The position numbers were made by a program, and so were the translations under genes. A stretch of 26,850 bases of DNA, from NCBI GenBank assembly GCA_027382625.1, contig JAJKFJ010020787.1, positions 1 through 26,850 of the forward strand, given 5' to 3'. Each line of letters opens with the position of its first letter. The first letter of the stretch is position 1. The notes beneath the pieces were generated by a model. That model saw only the letters and a list, made by a program, of their open reading frames with translations, searched no databases and was not told the origin of the DNA. The stretch is from Tetmemena sp. SeJ-2015 (Eukaryota; Ciliophora; Spirotrichea; Sporadotrichida; Oxytrichidae). Shown piece by piece: positions 1 to 8,300 of the stretch.

Positions 1-59
1 AGGGTAATCTTATAACTTTTGTAAGCTATGAGAGTAGCTATCATAAAAATGAAACTGGA

Positions 60-470
60 AAACTTTAGTGCTTGAAAGAGATGATTTTTAGCACGCATAA
101 AAAGTGTGAGAATTTCGTGGAACCATAGTGAAAGCACATATGCCTATGCTCATTCGAAAGCTCTTGATGCGTAGAGCAAGAATATCACACTCATTTCTTG
201 AATGATGATGAGTTCGCAGTGTGCGCGCATGAATGATTGAGAGTGGTGAGAGCGTTGCGAGAGTGGATTTCCATATTAGTAGTGATTGATTTATTAATTA
301 ATAATTATTAAATTTGAAATAAGATTCGAAAAAGAGGTGAAAAGCATGCGCGCAGACCAAGCTAGTAAGTGGTCTAACTCGGCACAGAGAAACGATAATG
401 GGGTGCAACCCTAGTGATTCGTGATCTCCGCGTCGAGCTCTACAAGATGGTGGAATAATATTGAGGTTTT
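60..470. mobile_element. Transposon-like remnant, left end
   Basis: This stretch is visibly richer in GC and CpG than its surroundings (for example around 215-260 and 425-445) and resembles the transposon DNA at the right end of the window in base composition. On the plus strand, with TAA/TAG read as Gln, short coding-like runs occur, such as the acidic motif HFLNDDEFAVCAHE near 195-230 and a run near 400-470, separated by TGA stops and frame changes. No terminal inverted repeat and no recognisable catalytic motif was found. It is read as a decayed mobile element or part of a neighbouring unit cut by the window edge. That it belongs to the same family as the right-hand element is inference from composition only. 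Confidence 0.3.
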
Positions 471-817
471 AAATTTTTTGATTTTCCCGATCATAAGCAT
501 TTTTGGATTGGTGAGATCTGCGTTGTCTTAATTAAGTCTTTTCTGTAATTTTGGGAAAGCGTGTATATCATATATAATGATCATTAATATCAATTCATTA
601 ATTCACTAAGTATATAGGTTATGGGGTTTATATTGATTTAATCACTTTTTGGCTTTGAATTAGCACTTATAAGTGCTGTAGACACAACCGCCAGCAAATT
701 AATTTAAAGCACTTGCTTCTTCATCTGCTGTTTTATTATATTTAATACACCTTCAACTTGACAAAATATCCTTTTAAATTTCCAGAGTTCAGGGTAAAGT
801 GTTTTTTTTAATAAAAT
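471..817. other. AT-rich spacer downstream of the lipase
   Basis: No coding frame is convincing here. The only clear structure is a perfect 16-bp palindrome at 662-677 (AGCACTTATAAGTGCT). Confidence 0.5.
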
Positions 818-1513
818 TCATTCGAGGAATCCAACCTCATTTGTCTGATTAGTAAATAACTTTATCTAATCAATTTGATAATGATTGTGATAAAAGGTGT
901 GATAGGTAACTAGGTTGTACTGCATCTCAGCAGATAAGTCCCTACTACCTAGATGAGTGTACTCTGAGCTATTAAATATGTGCATCTCGTCCATAGTGGG
1001 CCAGGAAGAGATGTACCTCCCAAAGACTTAGTTTGGAGAGTCGTACAGAGACATTATCCCGAAAGTGTGGTCTGCTTCTTTTATGGGATCCAAGAGCATC
1101 TCCTTCAAGAACAAAGACATATCTTTGGGTACAGGCTCAGCATTTTCGGACCCTCCAAAATATCCAGTCATAATTCATATACAATTAAATCAGTGAGCAA
1201 GTTATTGCACATTCTCAGATTTTCGAAGTTAGTTTTGTTCGAGCACATGGCAGCTCCCCAATTTCCTCCAGCAATCCCAATGAAGGTATTTATTCTGTCA
1301 TTGAGAGGAGGACCTAAGTCGTAGGGATGCTCTGAACCCTCGACGTGTCCTCCTTTAATGATTCGTCTTCCCATAGTGACACCCATGGAATGGGTTATAA
1401 CATCTATTTGAGGAGCCTGGGTATACTCTAAAACAGCCTCCAAAAAGTTCCTGTTATAGATAACAAACTCCCTGCTATGAACATGCTGAAACTCATATTC
1501 TATTTAAATTGAA
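818..1513 (-). CDS. Class 2-type lipase, C-terminal part only
   Basis: Predicted extracellular or secretory triacylglycerol lipase of the alpha/beta-hydrolase fold. The nucleophile elbow THSMG (serine as G/T-x-S-x-G) is followed by RRIIKGG, then RINTFIGIAGGNWGAA, the family's signature around its second conserved block. After a 26-bp IES (pointer CAGT on the plus strand) the frame continues with a Gly-rich segment, then VFGRYISS and a C-terminal region, to TGA at 820-818. In-frame TAA and TAG codons are read as Gln. The N-terminal half, with the oxyanion-hole HG motif and the signal peptide, is absent: the frame runs backwards into low-quality sequence near 1513 and then into the 3' end of the kinase at 1613. 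The missing segments are therefore not adjacent. They may lie elsewhere (dispersed or scrambled gene), or this is a partial copy. Identification of the family is confident; completeness is not. Confidence 0.75.
1165..1190 (-). other. IES in the lipase, pointer CAGT, 26 bp
   Basis: CAGT occurs at 1165-1168 and 1191-1194. The insert carries an in-frame TGA. Deleting 26 bp joins the coding phases as NLLTGYFGG. Confidence 0.8.
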
Positions 1514-1612
1514 TGTTTCAATCTAGTGAATTTAGAAATTAAGATCGTCATAATTGTTTCATTAGTTATAAACTTTGATAATGTAGGATGTTCAATGGTG
1601 TCAGAATGATAA

Positions 1613-3528
1613 TCACTTGACCCTGTTGACGTAGTTGGTATCGTCAGAGAGTACTGAGAACTTAAAGTTATCAGGATCGTAGGAATAGTTCTCAATATTA
1701 CCCTTTGACTCTACTGGAGTCTCGTTAAGAGCCTCCTTTGTAAACTCTTTATCAAAATATCTGCAATCATTCGCACTCGTCTATAAAATGTATATCAAAT
1801 AGATAAGTATCTTACTATGAATGGGACATAGATGGGACTGAAATCCTTTACAAGGTATTAATTCCAGTCTATTCTTTGAAAGAACTTGTGCTTCTTTATT
1901 TGCTTGATTGATTTAAGTCTTTGATCTGGGTTTTTATTAAGTAAGTTGGTGATAAAGTCTCTGGCCTCAGGATTCTAAATATGATCCACTTTGATTGGCT
2001 AAGTGAGGATTTTCTCAAACAGCCTTTTTCTGTTTCTGTCTGAAAACGGTCCCTATAAACAATAATTAGGAAATAGTATTTACTCTGCCAGTTAGCATCT
2101 CGTAAACTAAGACTCCCAAGCTCCACATGTCTGATGCCTCATCATATTACTAATTCTTAATAACCTCAGGACTCATATACTCTAGAGTCCCGCAGACCTA
2201 AGATTCATTTTCCATTAAAGCCTTGATCTTGATCTGATCTTCTACGTTTACCTTAGCCAGACCGAAATCAGCTAGCTTGATGTAGCCATCTCTGTCCATT
2301 AAAACATTCTCCAACTTTAAGTATGAAATATAATCGCATTCACTCATCTCAAATTATTAAGTCTCTGTAAATGATTCCCTTCTTGTGGATATATTCAAGT
2401 GCTAGTAAGATTTGAGCTGCATACTCCCTAGTTCTCTCTATGTTAAACTTGCTACTCTCTTGCAGATGCATGAACAATTCCCCTCCGTCCATAAACTCGA
2501 ACACCATGTAGAATCTCTTTGAATTTTGAAACGCATACTGTAAACTCACAATGAATGGATGTCTAAGCCTCGTCATTATCCTATAAAAGTTTAGATTTAA
2601 TAATATCATACTTTCTCTCTAAGATGGCATATTGCAAAGAGTCATTCTTGATTAGATAGTCCTTTTTCATGGCTTTGATTGCATAAACGCTTCCATCCTT
2701 CTTCAACTTAGCCTTATATACTTTGCCATAAGCTCCCCTGCCTACCACTTTGACTATAGTAAAATCTTCTAGCTTGACTCTATCTTCTTTATGGATTTAA
2801 GCTAGCTGTTTGGGACTAGTTTTTGGAGACATAGCGGGAGAAGAGGCTCCACCAAATCTTGCTATCTTCTCTTAATTTATAGTATCCAGAGAAGGAACTA
2901 AGTTTGGATTTACAATAAAAAGCACATCAACATTAAGACTTTTAAAGATCCTTTTGAGTGAGGATATCCGGAGTTGCGTTTTTTATTTGGATCTCAATTG
3001 GCGCATCTTCCTCTGTGAGCATTGTTGAGGGAATCCTACTCTTAGCAGTTTGCTTGAAGTCTTTCCTCTCTGATCCATTGGCATGCAGTTAGGCCTTCTT
3101 GGGATGCTAAAGTTGATTCTTGATCTATTTTTGGTTTTTGTTGTTATTGTTGTTGGTGGTGTTAGTGCTTTTAGTTTGATTGGTGGTGTTAGAGTTCTCT
3201 AAATAGTCATTGATTATGAAAGTCTTATGATCCTCTTCCTGCACGTGAGATATCTTGCTGATGTTAAACGAAGAGCTTTCATAGTTATTCATCTGACTCA
3301 AGTCCTCGCTCATATCGAATAAACTTAAAAGAAGAAGTTGTTGTTGTTGCTGAGGTTGTTGCTTGATGCGTTGTCCTTGGCGGTGGCCATTTAAAAGTTG
3401 CGAGTATTTTGATAGTGCTAGTTTGTTTGAGTTTTTGAAGTTGTCTGTTAACTTTACTGAGGAATAGCTGTCATCAAGTTAGACTTCATCTTGTATCCAT
3501 TACCTCCATTAGAATTTAATTTTTACAT
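1613..3528 (-). CDS. AGC-family serine/threonine protein kinase
   Basis: Cytosolic protein kinase of the PKA/PKC/Akt/S6K (AGC) group. Removing three introns (2581-2611, 2053-2083, 1781-1815) and three IESs leaves 1,725 nt, exactly 575 codons ending in TGA (1615-1613). The first ~280 residues are low-complexity (Asn- and Gln-rich, Ser-rich). The catalytic domain follows in canonical order: glycine loop GRGAYGKVY, VAIK-type lysine in VYAIKAMKK, ERKIMTRLRHPFIV, catalytic loop IIYRDLKLEN (YRD is typical of AGC kinases), LADFGLAK, CGTLEYMSPE, then ASDMWSLGVLVYEMLTG. An AGC C-tail follows, with FDKEFTKEALNETPVESK (turn motif) and a hydrophobic-motif-like IENYSYD. Oddities: the usual Pro of DLKPEN is Leu, and the activation-loop position two before CGT's Cys, usually Thr, is Gln (TAG). 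The start is the first ATG in frame after the 5' IES is removed; ATGs further in are possible. Confidence 0.9.
1781..1815 (-). other. Intron 3 of the AGC kinase, 35 bp
   Basis: On the minus strand it begins GTAAGAT and ends TTTATAG. Removal joins VPFI to TSANDC in frame, just before the C-tail. Confidence 0.85.
2053..2083 (-). other. Intron 2 of the AGC kinase, 31 bp
   Basis: Minus-strand GTAAATAC...TTTATAG. Removal joins MLTGR to GPFSDRN, restoring kinase subdomains IX-X. Confidence 0.85.
2317..2356 (-). other. IES in the kinase catalytic loop, 40 bp
   Basis: Pointer TTAAGT (plus strand; ACTTAA in the gene) at 2317-2322 and 2357-2362. The insert has no GT...AG ends and contains stops. Deletion of 40 bp gives the uninterrupted YRDLKLEN motif. 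The conserved catalytic loop fixes the junction, making this the best-anchored IES in the window. Confidence 0.92.
2581..2611 (-). other. Intron 1 of the AGC kinase, 31 bp
   Basis: Minus-strand GTATGATA...TTTATAG. Removal joins the alpha-C helix region ERK to IMTRLRHPFIV. Confidence 0.88.
2947..2962 (-). other. IES in the kinase, pointer GAT, 16 bp
   Basis: GAT at 2947-2949 and 2963-2965 (ATC in the gene). Deleting 16 bp corrects a one-base phase difference between NATPDI and FKSLNVDV upstream of the catalytic domain. Confidence 0.65.
3438..3475 (-). other. IES in the kinase 5' region, pointer AAGTT, 38 bp
   Basis: AAGTT at 3438-3442 and 3476-3480. Deletion joins KMKSN to FKNSNK and places the first ATG in frame with the kinase. 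Confidence 0.7.
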
Positions 3529-3589
3529 TTTTTAAAAAAAGAAATTTCTTTCTTAATAATTCGTTATTAAGGTTAAAACTATAATAGTT

Positions 3590-3951
3590 TCACATGAAAT
3601 TAAGTCTAATTAGTTGGATCTCGATCTTGGTTTACATCAAAATCATATTCGTCCTATAGATATTCGCTTGCAATTAATTATACCTGGAGCCTTTTATTGG
3701 TAACTACGAAAGTGGGTAAATGTTTGTCAGATGAGGGTTTTGATTATCCTTTGCCCATTCTTTATCCCAATAGAGATTTCTATCAATTAAATTATTTCTA
3801 TATTTATCTAGCTACACAAAAGAGGATGCTAATTAAATGTAAATCATTTAGTTGCTGATATTTAAAATTAAGCGCTATTGAGTCTTTGTTTCTTGACTTG
3901 CAAATCCTATCTATGAAAAGCAAAAGCACTTTACGGTCTATCATTTCTCAT
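3590..3951 (-). CDS. Hypothetical 90-aa protein
   Basis: A small gene not recognised as any family. It begins MRNDRPQSAFAF at 3951. Three inserts flanked by direct repeats (3833-3861, 3654-3703, 3598-3607) are removed, leaving 273 nt = 90 codons plus TGA (3592-3590). The middle holds an acidic/aromatic run RNLYWDKEWAKDNQNPHL, and the C-terminus is rich in Asp (DEYDFDVNQDRDP). There is no signal peptide or membrane helix. It ends only 61 bp upstream of the kinase start, on the same strand. Exact divisibility by three and the sequence quality between inserts support a real gene. The two shortest inserts rest on frame restoration alone, so the last ~20 residues are the least certain. Confidence 0.6.
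3598..3607 (-). other. IES, pointer AATTA, 10 bp
   Basis: AATTA at 3598-3602 and 3608-3612. Deleting 10 bp brings TGA at 3592-3590 into frame. Without it the frame runs open into the kinase leader. Confidence 0.5.
3654..3703 (-). other. IES, pointer CTA, 50 bp
   Basis: CTA at 3654-3656 and 3704-3706 (TAG = Gln in the gene). Deletion joins IYPLSQ to DEYDFDV. The interior also holds an intron-like GTATAA...CTATAG string at the same right edge, so an intron variant is possible. Confidence 0.5.
3833..3861 (-). other. IES, pointer TTAAA, 29 bp
   Basis: TTAAA at 3833-3837 and 3862-3866. Deletion joins the N-terminal frame (LNSAQFQ) to LASSFVQLDKY and removes an in-frame TGA. Confidence 0.7.
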
Positions 3952-4303
3952 TTTCCTTTACTGAATTACAATTTGAGATAAAATATTTAAATGAATAAGG
4001 TCTTTGAAAGTAAAAGACTCCAGCTTTTTGTGCATCTTTAAGTGCTGCTTATTATAAATGTTGCTCATTATATTAAATGATAGAATTAAATATATCATCA
4101 CTTGGCTGAGTTAATCTTTATCCATTATAATCCTTAAATTTAATAAAGTCAACATAGTAAATCTAATTTATTTACTTTAGTTTAGGCTAAAAACTATTGG
4201 AAAATAAAAAATAATTGAAACTTTAAATTAAAATATAATAAGCAAGAGTTTGATTGAAATGATGTCAAGTTGTGGGGAAAATTGAATATCTATGGATTAC
4301 TAT
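3952..4303. other. AT-rich intergenic spacer
   Basis: Lies between the stop of the membrane-protein gene and the start of the 90-aa gene. No coding frame, hairpin or repeat stands out. Confidence 0.5.
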
Positions 4304-6296
4304 TCATTTTAGTCCTAATATGAGGTGTGAGCTTGTGTGAGTTGCTGCTTTTTCCAATCGCTCATTGTTCTTCCAAAAGTTTTGGTTTACTTAAGGAGAT
4401 TGGAGTTAGAATTGATCTTAAATTAGCTGGACTATTTGGATTTGATAGTTGAGTCTAAATTTTTGTAAGGACTAAATATTGATATTGTAGATTTCTTTTC
4501 CATCGGTTGCTTCTGCAAATTTATACACAAAAATCAACAGAAACATCAATCAAAATAATTATAAAATCAAATCTTCACAATAATGGGAGAATAAATATTA
4601 AATATTGTAAAAATATTCAAATTTTGATACAAAAAAATTCTTTTAAAGCCACAGAGATATTAAAAATATGAAGAATTTTACGCTGAATGTTAAAAATATC
4701 AAATTCTTTAATTATGAATACAACATAAATTATATAATTAAGTTGAAGAACAAACTTAATCCAAAGATATTTTAACTAATTTTGATTTTAGTTAGATATA
4801 GTAATCTTACTTATATTTGGGACTTTAGATTATTCTTTAAGGTTAGTTTGGTCTAGGATATTGCATCTTATTAGCTTTCACTATTTTAATTTTGAGAATA
4901 AGTGCTGCCTTTTATTAGATTTGATTCTTCCTCACCCTTCAAGTTAAAAATAAAATAAGAACTACTCTTTAAGTTCTAAACACTTTCGATTTCAATGTGT
5001 GGATCACTGCCAATTTAAGAATCCGCAGCTTCCTCTTCTGATTTAAAACAACAAAAAAGCTGGAAGCAGAATAACGAAGGAGACAGATCCCAGCATAAGT
5101 AGAGAATTTTTAATGAGAGTGGTCGCCCACTTAGTTAAAAGTATCCCTACAAACCATTAATATAAAGCCATCTTACATAGGATATAATATCGTTATTCTT
5201 AACTAGTACGATAAGTGCTGGTTTTGAAAATGATTTATAATTTACATTCCTAAAATTTTACTTTACTTTACTTTACTTACTTTACTTTAAAACAACAAAG
5301 TAAAGTGATAGCTTAGACAGGTCCACTGACTCAAACTCATCCTCCTCCAAGAGCTAAATAGACTGATACTCTTTGCTCAATTAAGTTCTTAGTTTTGCAT
5401 TACTCTATCTACCCTTCGTCATATTGCCAGTCCATCCATTTTAAAAGCTTTGGTAGTAGGGATCTTTTGAGTCAAAACTTAGTTTCTTGTTCATCTATTT
5501 GGATTAACTGAATTTGTTACTCTTTGAAGTCTTAGATATAGAGTCTCCATCCAAGAGTTTATGATATTCCTCATTGCCTAAACTCTTCTTTAAATACCTT
5601 TTAGTAAGTTTATCGTAAATCGATTGCCTTAACTATAAAAATAAGATAAATTAAATTGCTTAACTCTCTTGATTTTTAGGTCTCGTGTACTTTAAAATTT
5701 TAGTCTCCATTTTACTATGGATTTGAAATAGAGTGGGATTCCTATCTTCTCTTAGGGATGAAAACATTCTTGTAGGTTTTAAAAGCAGTGTCGAACTAGT
5801 CTCTATCATGTAAACTTATCTACTATAGTATTTGCTTTTCATCCACTATTTCAATCTCTCCAATACCCATATCAGTCCCAGATCAAACATAATAATTTTA
5901 AAATCTCCTAGCAAGGGATCTTTTAGAACGACTGCTTTTAATTGCAGAGCTTCTCTTTTTATTTGATGTTTGATTTTTCTTACTCAGACTAGTCGATTTA
6001 AGTTCAGTATGATAAATTCAATATAATTCGAGCTCTATTTTATATTTTAGAATCTAGATAAAAGGATAAATTAACATAACAATCAATTTTTATAATAATT
6101 TTGGATAAAGTGGAGGTGATTCACAGTTAGGGATAGCATCTTAACCCAACTCAACGCTTTGAGAGAGTGGAGTATTGATTTCCTAAACATCGCTGAGTCT
6201 TTTGACCTCGATTGACCAAGTTTGTATTTGTTTGTTAGTGTTTGCTTTATGGTTTGTCATTGAAGAGTTTCTAAGATTTTTAGACTTGAGTTCCAT
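4304..6296 (-). CDS. Membrane protein with long disordered N-terminus
   Basis: Unrecognised protein. The start ATG is at 6296 (MELKSKNLRNSS), followed by ~290 hydrophilic, Ser/Lys/Gln-rich residues, assembled by deleting inserts at 6000-6107, 5882-5902 and 5628-5658. After a 182-bp insert (5130-5311) the frame enters a membrane segment, WATTLIKNSLLMLGSVSFVI, then an acidic loop (KSEEEAADSQIGSDPHIE) reached by deleting 5045-5054. A second hydrophobic segment (MFLLIFVYKFAEATDGKE) precedes a Gln-rich tail ending in TGA at 4306-4304. The stretch ~4560-4860 between the acidic loop and the second helix could not be bridged with a single insert, so one or more IESs are unresolved and the total length is unknown. 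A cytosolic N-terminus facing a two-helix core is inferred. No transporter or receptor motif was recognised. Confidence 0.6.
5045..5054 (-). other. IES, pointer AAAA, 10 bp
   Basis: AAAA at 5045-5048 and 5055-5058. Deletion joins LLPAF to KSEEEAADS. The pointer is a homopolymer run, so the exact edges are ambiguous and a sequencing error cannot be excluded. Confidence 0.4.
5130..5311 (-). other. IES, pointer CTTAG, 182 bp
   Basis: CTTAG at 5130-5134 and 5312-5316. Deletion joins VDLSK to WATTLIKN. The insert holds a short TTTAC-type microsatellite. Confidence 0.65.
5257..5288. repeat. CTTTA microsatellite
   Basis: About six tandem copies of a CTTTA unit, the fourth imperfect, followed some 10 bp later by the inverted AAAGTAAAG. 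It lies inside the 182-bp insert of the membrane-protein gene. Confidence 0.8.
5628..5658 (-). other. IES, pointer CTTAAC, 31 bp
   Basis: CTTAAC at 5628-5633 and 5659-5664 (GTTAAG in the gene). The insert also ends TATAG and could pass for an intron, but GT-to-AG removal breaks the frame, whereas removing one pointer copy plus the insert keeps it (SREL to RQSIYDKL). Confidence 0.75.
5882..5902 (-). other. IES, pointer ATC, 21 bp
   Basis: ATC at 5882-5884 and 5903-5905. Deletion removes an in-frame TGA and joins SLARR to SGTDMGIGEIE. Confidence 0.65.
6000..6107 (-). other. IES, pointer AAGT, 108 bp
   Basis: AAGT at 6000-6003 and 6108-6111. The AT-rich insert contains TGA. Deletion joins ESPPLK to STSLSKKNQ. 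Confidence 0.6.
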
Positions 6297-7229
6297 TTTT
6301 GCTCACCTTCTCATCTGCATCATTCTCTTTCTGTCATATAAATATTCTACTATAAATATTCTTGGCTGAATATTTTTTTTAGCTGACAGTCTATATCTGT
6401 GGCACTCAGAGTTATAGTGAAGAATTTAATGCAAAATAATTTGTAAAAAGATTAAGACAAGTTTTATTCTTAATTCGGGAAACAGTAGATTGAACAAGAA
6501 CAGAGATTTTAATTATGTGCAATTACTTTGAATGAGATGTATTATTAGAACTTTTTTTGCATAAAAATCCTTATAGAAGTTTTATAGACAAGCAAATTTA
6601 TCTTGGATGAAACCCCTAAAATTAAAAGGTAAGATATTTCTATTCAATATCTTAAGAAAAATGAGATTAAGACATATTTCTTAGTTTTTCTCGATTAAAA
6701 TTATCTATTGATTTAGTATTAATGTTAAATAACATAATTTTAGAAATAGGGGTTTGTTTTGTTGGATAGAAAGAAAATTCCTACTTGGAGAAAGGAATAA
6801 ATTCTGTAATTGCGCTTCAAAGTGATGATTGCGGAGATTGAGAAGTCAAATTAGCCTGCCATTTCTAAAAATAAATAATAACAAATGGGAATACAGAAGA
6901 AACTAATAAAGAAGATTATTTTAATTTATCACTTAATTTAGCCCTATCTATATTTAAGGTTCTTGCTCTATCTTTCTTATAATAGGCTCACATAATTGCT
7001 AAGATGCAGCAGGAAAATCTACCAATTTAATTATTATAAATCAGACCTTAAATAGTCAGGGGGCTTCCTCGTTTTGGCGAATAACTTATTAAATAGATTA
7101 ATTTATTCTGATTTATGAATAAATTTTAAACTTAATAAAAGCATAAATAATATTACAAATAATCTTATATTTATCGTTAATAAAGCATTGAGGTATAAAT
7201 AATATAAATAAAGCGAATGGTGCAATCAA
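6297..7229. other. AT-rich DNA with short minus-strand coding-like fragments
   Basis: Mostly AT-rich. On the minus strand two short stretches look coding under the Gln code: one beginning MAGQFDFSISAIITLKRN near 6855-6780, and one reading VDFPAASQQLCEPIIRKIEQ near 7025-6960. They were not joined to each other or to neighbouring genes. Confidence 0.3.
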
Positions 7230-8240
7230 GGAGTGTAATTACTTCTCTTGGTCGTGTATTTTCCGTTGCTCCTCATCCATGTCAAAGTATATGTCAGCAT
7301 CCTCTACGAAATTATTCTCAAGCACATTTTAGTTCTTATAATTAAGCTAATATTTTAACTCCCTTATTTTAATGTTGATTTAAAGCATCTTAAAATATAA
7401 ATACTTTATTGTTTAAAGTTGTGTTTTTGTATTTAGAGGACTCTGCTGATTTGGTGTTCAGTGAAGAATTGTTTTTTGTTCTCTACATTTGAGAGTTGTT
7501 TATTGAGCATCATACTAGCTCAGGTGTACCTCCTTTGGAACTTCTGCATAGTTCCTGCATCAATATCGATGGAGTCGGCTTCTTACTGAGTATTAGGCCT
7601 TTGTCCTTTCTTGAAAGAGCTGTATTTGGGTCTCTAATTAGTTCCATCAAGTATCAGGTCCTCATCCAAATAAGCCTACAAAGCCTCCTCCTCTTCAAAG
7701 AATACATGACTCGCTCTTCTGTTTCAAATACTCCCTTGCTGAGCTTACTTCTTTAAACTCGTACAATAGAAGTAAAAAATGTATAAAAAGTTTAACTCGA
7801 TTATCGATTAGCTATGCTTTGATGAATATAAAAATGAGATTATATTTTAAGATGAGGATTATCTTGAGAAGAGTCAATACTTTAGTTCTTGGATAGTTTG
7901 ATTTGAGTGAGGATACTCTACTCAGACACTCCTGATAAAATAACAAGATTATCTTAATAATTTTTTTTAAAAAAATGGTGTTTCTTCTTTGCTTCCAGTC
8001 TATTTGTGGCTTAGTTGGCAAGAGCTTGATAAGTCGATGTCACCTCATGTCAAATGGAGTTTTACTTAAGTTCAATATTTGAGTCGTTTAATAATAATTA
8101 AAATCCTCATATTTTAAAGTGTTGAAGAAGTTTTGTTGTTATTTTTAGCCATTTATGTAGCCGTGTTGAAATGCAAGTCAGTTATAATGTTTAATTTATC
8201 TTTGAGTTGCTTTAAATCAATTTATCCTCATAATTTGTCT
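7230..8240 (-). CDS. Unassembled hypothetical gene, fragmented
   Basis: Several minus-strand stretches carry coding-like sequence in different phases. Around 7345-7240 is an acidic run ending FDMDEEQRKIHDQEK. Around 7715-7520 is EEEEALQAYLDEDLILDG, continuing through KGQRPNTQQEADSIDIDAG to a TGA at 7522-7520. Around 8175-8020 are FFNTLKYEDFNYYQTTQ and nearby alternatives. Around 7935-7850 is SEQSILTQIKLSKNQSID. Probable introns and IESs separate them; a GTAAGC...CAG intron candidate lies near 7713-7742, and CCTCAT recurs at about 8041, 8103 and 8224. I could not find one consistent set of junctions, so start, end and product are unknown, and more than one gene may be present. The plus-strand ORF across 7496-7756 is an antisense shadow. 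Confidence 0.35.
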
Positions 8241-8300
8241 TATTCAAGACTGATGAAAGCAAGTGATGTTTTTTAAGACAACTCAAAATATTAATTTAAA

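Noticed and set aside
980..1324. 114-aa plus-strand ORF
   Set aside because: It is the antisense of the lipase coding region, whose minus-strand motifs (THSMG, GIAGGNWG) are clear.
5257..5300. CRISPR-like or telomere-like array
   Set aside because: It is a simple CTTTA microsatellite without spacers and without C4A4 units.
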